A stretch of DNA of 64,000 bases, from assembly GCA_010093515.1 (NCBI GenBank), contig MU001680.1, forward strand, positions 200,318 through 264,317. The letters run 5' to 3'. Shown in pieces: positions 58,148 through 64,000 of the stretch (position 1 is the stretch's first letter; every line of letters starts with the position of its first letter). The translations under genes and the position numbers were made by a program. A model generated the notes under the pieces. The model saw only the letters and a list, made by a program, of their open reading frames with translations. It had not been told where the DNA came from and did no database searches. This DNA is from Lineolata rhizophorae. Its lineage: Eukaryota > Ascomycota > Dothideomycetes > Lineolatales > Lineolataceae.

Positions 58148-59470
58148 TTACCCCCCATTAACCAACCGCGCCAACAACTCCTGATCGACGCCCCCCCTCA
58201 CAGTCGGCAACTTGGCATGCAGATGCCAGCCGGGACTCGGGACGCCGACGTGGCGCTGGTTTCTCCTCGCGGAGCTGGCGCCGGGGCCGGCGCCGGCGCC
58301 CTTCTTGGGGAACGGCCAGCCGTCGGGCAGGGCGGGCGCGTCGGGCAGGATGTAGCGGTTGTCGCAGGCGTCGGCGGCGGGGCAGCGGAGGCCGCAGTGG
58401 CCGAACTGGGCGCAGTAGCAGTCGCGGGCCGGGGGGCAGTAGACGGGGGGCTTGCCCATGACGACTTGGCGGCGAGGGCGGGTTAGTTTTTGAGGGCGTT
58501 GAGGGGGACGATTGAAAGGAAAGGAAAGAGAAGGAAAGGAAAGAAAATGAAAGGGCCCGACGACGTACTATGCCACAAATTCTCCAGCACCTTGGCCGCG
58601 ACTCCATCCGCCACCCTCGTCTCCACCACCCACCGCCTCATGCGAACGTAGTCCTCCCTGCGCCTCCTCCGCACCTGGTCGCGACTGACGGCGAACTGGG
58701 CGCCGCAGGGGGCGCCGACGGCCTCGGGCACGCGTCCGCCCTGCCCGTCGTCGTCCTCGTCGTCGTCGTCGTCGTCCTCGTCGGCGGGGAAAAAGGCCCG
58801 GTACGCGTCGGCGAAGGCGGCCTCGGCCCGTGAGAAGTCGTCGCTGTGGCGGGTCGGGCTGCGGGGGCGCAGCTCGGCCGGGCAGCCGAGGGCCCAGGCG
58901 CAGCGCAGCGAGACGTAGCCGCTGGCGAGGACGTGGGAGAGGCGGAGGTTGGAGAGGACGGGGACGCCGTCTGGCCGGTGGGGGAGGGGGTTAGTCTGGC
59001 GTTGGGTTGGGGTCTGAGGAGAGAGAGGGGTGGGAGTGACGGGAGGGAGTCGTTCCGAGTGGGCCCGGGGGAAGGCGAAGAGCAACTTACCGTACAGCGG
59101 ATCGTCGTTATGCCACTGGTAGCGGGCGCTATGCGAGAAGGCAATAACGTCGGGCAGATCATCGTAGCGGTCGATGATGTACCTTTCCCGAAGGGTCAGC
59201 CAGGCTTCTCCACAACAAGACATGGAAACGCAAAAAAAAAAAAAAAAAAGTAAATAAATAAAAATAAATAAAAAAATAAATAGATCAATCACATACGTCA
59301 AGTACGCCATCCCCTCCCTCCCCTTGTCCACCGGCACGCTCAGGTTCGCCAGCGCATCGTCCATGACGTACACGTTGGCGCCCCACTCGGGCAGGTGCTC
59401 GCCGATCCAGGCCGTGTCGTCGCCGCGCAAGCTCGCCACGACGATCTCGCGGCTGATGCCGCCGTGGGAC

Positions 59471-59503
<33 letters not shown>

Positions 59504-59649
59504 GCCGGGCGGCGCAGCAACTGGTCGGGCGGGATCGGGTACGCCTCGTCGGAGCGGCCGGCGGCGGACGCGCCGGGGAGCAGGATCCGGCAGGAGACGA
59601 AGAGGGCGAGGAGGAGGAGGGCGAGGAAGGGGAGGCTGCGGAGGAGCAT
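58148..59649 (-). CDS. DUF3431-family membrane-anchored protein
   Basis: Four exons: 59649-59297, 59182-59091, 58970-58569 and 58464-58148. Donors are GTATGT, GTAAGT and GTACGT; acceptors are AAAG, GCCAG and CCAAG. Phases agree and give 387 residues. MLLRSLPFLALLLLALFVSC is a signal anchor or signal peptide. Family segments are IVVASLRGDDTAWIGEHLPE, NVYVMDD, KGREGMAYLTYIIDRYDDLP (rebuilt across intron 1), FSHSARYQWHNDDPLYDG (across intron 2), GYVSLRCAWALGCPAELRP, and a terminal Cys-rich part CPPARDCYCAQFGHCGLRC. An Asp-rich insert lies near 58741-58790. Known fungal DUF3431 proteins have a glycosyltransferase-like look, but no function is established to my knowledge. Secretory-pathway location is inferred from the N terminus. 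Intron 1 carries a long A/AAAT tract. Confidence 0.92.
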
Positions 59650-61558
59650 TGCGGGCGGGGGCTCTCGGTCGAGGGGGGGGGGGCGCGTGTAGCGAATGAG
59701 CGCGGGCGGATCGGTTTGTTTCGTCGTCGGTAGGTAGGGACCGGACGCAGGCGGCCGCCGTGGGCGAAGGGCGAGGCCGGCTGCTTCGAGGCGCGGAGAT
59801 CGCGGGGCCTAGAGGAGCGGCGGGAGCGGGATCCCTTTAGCACGGCGCGCGGAGGCCGCTTCGGCTTCGCGGTCGACGGCGGGACTGCAGCGCGCGCATA
59901 ACCCGGCCAAGCCCTGCTGGAGGGGGAGCGGAGCGCGCAGGACTGTCCTCCGACGCCCGGCTGCCCGGATGCCCTGCGGTCGTGAGTCGTGGGGTCGACG
60001 TGGAAGACGAGATGCCCGGGCCTGGTCGTCGACGCGGTGCTGCACGCAGGTATCTCCCTCGGCCTTGCCTGCCCCGGGACCCGGCGGCGCGCCGGCACCG
60101 GCCCCCATTTAAGTCGTCTTCCCCTCTTCCCCTCTCGCGCAGAATACGGGGAAGAAAAGGGCGTCCATCTCGCTTGGCTCGTTAGCGTGCGCGACCCTGC
60201 GGAACCGCGCCGGGGGGAGGGAGGGAATCCGCCTGGATGTCATCATTGGGCCGGCATGTACTGTACCTGCAGTAGCAGCAGCGCGGCGTGCGGCTCCCAG
60301 GGGCAACTTTGTCCAGGGGGGGAGGGGGAGGGGGGAGGTGTTGGAGGGGGACTGGCGGCCCAATGGCGTCGGCGTCGGCGCGCGCCGGCGGCAGGCCCTC
60401 CTGGCCTCGCGCCGATCCCGGCCGCAATCAAACGCAGACGGGGGCGCCCGGTCGAAACGGCCGTCTTCCGACCGTCTGCCGGTCTGTTTCTGCGCGCGGC
60501 GTGAGGATGCGATCCGGACGCGCGCCCGCGCAGAGCAGGCCTCGTGTTTGGGGGCGCCTGGAGGATGCAGTCCGGCCGTGTTTGACCAGCGGCTCTCGTG
60601 TGACGGCATCGCCTGCAGCAACCGCGACATTTTGCTGGGGACACGCTCTCTCGCTCTCTCTCTCATCTCCCCGTCCGAGGTGCCGGGGGCTGTGCTCGTG
60701 ACGGCGGGGGCTTGCGGCCGATCGAAGCCGCCGTCTTGCGGGCCGCTGCTCTTGCAGTGCCATGCATGGTGTGCGCATTACTAACCCTCAGGCCACTGGG
60801 AAATGGCCGTGAAGCCCTACCGCGTGCATACGAGGACGTCGAAGCTTTTGCGCCGAGACTCACCACGTCTCTTCTGCCGAACGGCGAGCCCTCTTCCTCC
60901 TCCCGGGCGCTCGTTTTCCTGGGCCGGTTTTGGGACTCGGTCGGCTTCTGAAGACCGAGGTCGCTGGGCTCGACTGGTGTGGCATGGCGTGTTTGGAGTC
61001 CGTTGAATTGGCGCGCTTGGTGCTCGTGTGCGGACGTTATGCCCTGACCAGCAAAGCGCCTCCTGACTTTAGTTCTGTCTTGTCTATTGCGTGCGCCAAG
61101 AGGGCGTCTTGAACGAGGCTCGAACTTGCTCGCGCCATGGTGCATGGCTATGGCTATGTGTCTGTGTATCTGCCCAGTTTGATGCCTCCCGACTGCGTTG
61201 AAGTGAACAGTCAGTCACCAAGCACGCATAGCTAGGAGATCTATACTCGAAGATCAACGCAGGGAAGCCTCAGACACCACGTATCGCTCTGCCACCACAC
61301 GGCATCGATTCAATCCAGGAATCCAGTCCACGCCTACCTCTCACACATCCTCCTCAGCCACGTCGCGCGGCCCGCGTCGGATGGCAAGTGGGTCTGCGGC
61401 TCTGCCCGCGTGCCGTGCCAAGCCTTTGCGCAGATCTCCTCCACCCGCATCCGCGATCTTCAACCCTCAAACAACCACCCCTCTTTCGTCACCACCACCA
61501 CCACCACCACCACCACCACCGCACCTCGACCCTCCGCGCCCCTCACCGCCCCGCAGCC
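59650..61558. other. Divergent promoter region, DUF3431 / RED-like genes
   Basis: About 1.9 kb, very GC-rich at 59.65-60.6 kb, with long shadow frames on both strands. A CAC/ACC microsatellite (61495-61520) lies just before the RED-like start. No gene is called. Confidence 0.5.
61495..61520 (+). repeat. (ACC)n microsatellite in 5' leader of RED-like gene
   Basis: About eight or nine CAC/ACC units ending 39 nt before the start codon at 61559, so probably transcribed in the 5' UTR. Confidence 0.85.
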
Positions 61559-63511
61559 ATGAACAACGAGCAGTTCCGCCGGCTGCTCCTCGACCAGGCC
61601 GGCGGCGGCAGCACCGGCGGCGGGGCGCGCAGTCCTCCCGCCAACAACAACAACAACACCACCACCACCACCAGCAGCGCCGGCGCCGGCGCTCCCTCGA
61701 TTCTCGGAGCGCGAGCGCGCGCCATGGCGCCGTAAGTCACGCCCGCATTTCCCCCGGCGCCCTCCCCCCTGCCTAAAAAAAAAAAAAAAAAAAGGCACAA
61801 CTGACACCCCTTCCCCCAACCCAGCCGCACCCTCAAAACCCAAACCCCAACCCCTTTCCCCTCGATCCCACGACGCCCGCCATCGACGCACGACCACGCC
61901 CCCCCCTCAACAACCCCCGCCGGCACCACCAACCCGCGCCCCAAGTTCCGCGCCTCCGCCGCCCCAAAGGGATACAAGCTCGCCGCCGGGTACACGGACC
62001 GGGCGCTGGCGCGGCGCTCGGGCCCGCACGCCGACGCCGACGCCGCCGCCGCCGCCGCCGCCGACGAAGAGGCGGAAACGCAGCCGCAGCCGGAGACGCA
62101 GCCCCGCGGCGGCGGCGACCTGGCCTCGACGCACCTGGTCAAGGGGCTGGACCGGCAGCTGCTGGCGCGGGTGCGGCGCGGGGACGACGTGTTTGCGGAG
62201 GGGGGCGAGCGGGGCGGGGGCGAGGCGGACGGAGCGGACGGGGCGGAAGAGGCCGGCGACGTCGACGCCGCGCTCGACGCGCTCGAGAGGCGCGTCGTCG
62301 CGCCCGCGCCCGCGCCGCGCGCCGACGCGGCCAAGAAGGCCGGGGAGCGCGCGCCGGGGCCGGGGCCGGGACAGGTGGCTGGGGCGAAGCGCTCGCGGGA
62401 CGCGATTCTGGCAGAGCTCAAGGCCGGGCGGCGGCGGCGGGAGGAGGAGGAGGCGGCGGCGGCGGCGTTGCCGCAGTTGGGGGGGAAGTTTCGGCCGATT
62501 GGGCGGGCGCGGGCGGGGGAGAGGAGGGTCGAGGTCGATGGGAGGGGGCGGGAGGTTTTGGTCGTGGTGGATGGGGAGGGGAATGTGAAGAGGAAGGTGC
62601 GGAAGGGGGGCGGGGGGGGCAAGATGTTGGGGGGTAATGGGGAGGGGGAGGGGGAGGGCGGAGGGGGAGGTGGGAAGTTGTTGGTGCCGGACGAGGGCAA
62701 GGCGCTGCTGGGCGCGGATGTGGAGGAGGTGGTTAGGGAGGCGGCGGCCAAGAAGAAGAAGGAGGAGGAGGATCAGCGGGAGGAAGACTTCGATATTTTC
62801 GAGGGGGTGGGCGCCGATTACAATCCCTTGGCGTGCCTCAGCGAGGACGACTCCTCGTCCTCGGCGGACGAAGTCAAGGCGGAGGCGCGAGGAGACGGGG
62901 CGGAGGCGAGCGAGCGGATCCAAGGCGGCCCGAAGGCGGACGCCCATGCCGATGCCGGCGCCGAGCCCACAGCCCAGGAGCTAGACGAGGCGTCTGCGCC
63001 TGGAGCGCCAGCGCCGCCGCCCCCCGCCTCCCGCAACTACTTCAACGACAAGCCCTCCTCCACCGCCGCCGACGCCCCCCCGAAACCGCTCAACCCGCTC
63101 GCCGACCCCGCCATCCTCGCCGCCCTCAAAAAGGCCGGCCAGGTCCGCCACGCGGCCGCGGGAGCCGAGGACGAGGGCGAGGGCGACGACGACGGCGCCG
63201 CCGCCGAGCGGCGCGAGGCCCGGCTGCGGCGCCGCGCGCAGATGCTGGCGGGCGCGGACCGCGACTTGGAGGATGTGGACCTGGGGTTCGGGTCGAGTCG
63301 GCTGGGGGACGAGGACGAGGGGGAGGGGAGGGGCAGGCTGGCGGAGTGGAAGGGGGGGAGGGGGCTGGGGTTTGGGGGGGAGGAGGACGATGGGGAGGAG
63401 AGGGAGAGGGGAGGGAAGAGGAGGAAGAGGGGGCCGAAGAGGAAGAAGGGGGATAAGAATAGTGTGGCGGATGTGATGGGGGTGTTGGAGAGGAGGAAAG
63501 GCGGGAAGTGA
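61559..63511 (+). CDS. RED/IK-like spliceosomal protein
   Basis: Two exons, 61559-61731 and 61825-63511, with donor GTAAGT and acceptor CCCAG; the exact phase gives 619 residues. MNNEQFRRLLLD at the N terminus, then RPKFRASAAPKGYKLAAGYT (about 96-115) and ASTHLVKGLDRQLLARVRRG are the RED_N signatures shared with human RED (IK), nematode SMU-2 and fungal homologues. These proteins join SMU1 in the B complex of the spliceosome, so a nuclear splicing role is inferred. The rest is low-complexity: Ala/Arg/Glu-rich, with FDIFEGVGADYNPL and RNYFNDKPS as more conserved-looking islands near the C-terminal third and a basic end (KRRKRGPKRKKGDK). The intron contains an A19 run (61775-61793). The coding strand has many GGG/GAGG runs after 62.5 kb. 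With the TLS1-like gene, this is the second splicing gene in the window. Confidence 0.93.
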
Positions 63512-63761
63512 AGGGGGAGGGGGGCCTGGAGAGAGAGAGATGTATTGTGGAGAGGTTGTTTTGGAACGGGGTTAGGTATACATACCTGTTCACGAAATGC
63601 CAAGCAATGCTGGTGGAGTTGAGTGCGCACGTGACCCAGCTCAACCTAGGGACGAGCCTATGACGGCACTACTTGTACCAACGCCGACAGAAAAAGCAGG
63701 GAAGATAGTAATCCTTCTAGAATGAAATAAAATGTTAATTTCAAAGTGGCAAAAATGCAAA
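63512..63761. other. Intergenic between RED-like and 5S genes
   Basis: Short 3' flank of the RED-like gene. No feature beyond the Pol III T-run described with the 5S gene. Confidence 0.5.
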
Positions 63762-63880
63762 ACGTACAACACCGGGGATTCCCTCGTGGTCACCCACCGA
63801 AGTACTAGTCCAGCGATCTGTGGCTTAATTACAGGGGAGCGGACGGGACCCGATGTATTCCACAGTCTATGGTCGTACGT
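63762..63880 (-). rRNA. 5S ribosomal RNA
   Basis: The minus strand reads as a 119-nt 5S rRNA beginning ACGTACGACCATAG and ending GGTGTTGTACGT. The first nine and last nine bases pair fully (one G-U) to form helix I. Internal landmarks agree with fungal 5S: TCCCGTCCGCTC, TTAAGCCAC, and the C-box region TAGTACTTCGGTGGGTGACC followed by GAATCCC. TTTT follows directly at the 3' end (63762-63759), and TTTTT again soon after, giving a Pol III terminator. Dispersed single 5S copies, rather than 5S within the rDNA repeat, are usual in filamentous ascomycetes. It looks intact, though a few differences from canonical copies could mark it as a divergent variant or pseudogene. Confidence 0.93.
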
Positions 63881-64000
63881 GGAAGAGCAGTTTGGATTTA
63901 CGATATATAAAGCCCAAGGATTGGGGACCACACATTGTCTAAACCGTTTTACTAGCGTATGGCGGGGCATTCAAATTACGTATATGACGTGACTTTTCGA

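Noticed and set aside
61543-62947. Two long minus-strand frames opposite the RED-like gene
   Set aside because: Antisense shadows of a GC-rich coding exon, made of Pro/Ser/Arg runs.
1-64000. CRISPR array or secondary-metabolite gene cluster
   Set aside because: No spaced repeats of the CRISPR kind. The single MFS gene has no synthase, cyclase or tailoring-enzyme neighbours.

Overview
The window looks like nuclear DNA of a filamentous ascomycete, most probably a Sordariomycete. Genes carry short introns (about 46-115 nt; a few longer) with GTRNGT donors, CTNAY-like branch points and YAG acceptors. Coding regions are GC-rich. Fungus-specific families (RCR, HAM1-like, DUF3431, Frag1/DRAM/Sfk1, Mnr2-type CorA) are present, and a single dispersed 5S rRNA gene lies near the right end. 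All joins below were built by hand from splice motifs and reading phase; no alignment or transcript evidence was available.

Left part (1-7.4 kb): the 3' five-sixths of the RNA polymerase I second-largest subunit gene (+) converges on a homeobox plus C2H2 transcription-factor gene (-). The 7.4-12.6 kb stretch is gene-poor and holds the relic of a fungal protein kinase. From 12.6 to 16.0 kb there are two minus-strand genes: a secreted Cys-rich single-pass membrane protein and a DsbA/FrnE-type CPWC oxidoreductase. From 16 to 19.9 kb the sequence is again gene-poor and contains a broken APH-family phosphotransferase.

Middle (19.9-47.1 kb): a compact plus-strand run of Frag1/DRAM/Sfk1 membrane protein, TLS1/C9orf78 splicing-associated protein and a 92-residue membrane protein; then an MFS transporter (-) with a frameshift near its C terminus; an RCR-type membrane protein (+); mitochondrial-type malic enzyme (-); a HAM1-like protein (+); and a very long Mnr2-type magnesium transporter (+).

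Right accessory island (47.6-53.9 kb): a casein-kinase-1-like pseudogene with one in-frame stop, an apparently intact member of an unrecognised fungal family (50688-52309), a decayed second copy of part of that gene 3 kb upstream, a 23-bp direct repeat, and a relic C2H2 zinc-finger gene whose stops look like C-to-T changes. With the kinase and APH relics further left, this suggests accessory families decaying under a RIP-like process.

Right end (53.9-64 kb): a 924-residue protein whose C-terminal domain shows a His/Asp/Gln/Cys arrangement like Ulp1 (C48) peptidases, a DUF3431 membrane-anchored protein, a RED/IK-like spliceosomal protein, and the 5S rRNA gene. The genes do not form an obvious pathway or biosynthetic cluster. 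Most are housekeeping or membrane genes separated by accessory islands. I found no convincing viral or LTR element and no CRISPR. The most interesting items are the Ulp1-like protein, the duplicated/decayed accessory family and the clustering of relic kinases.
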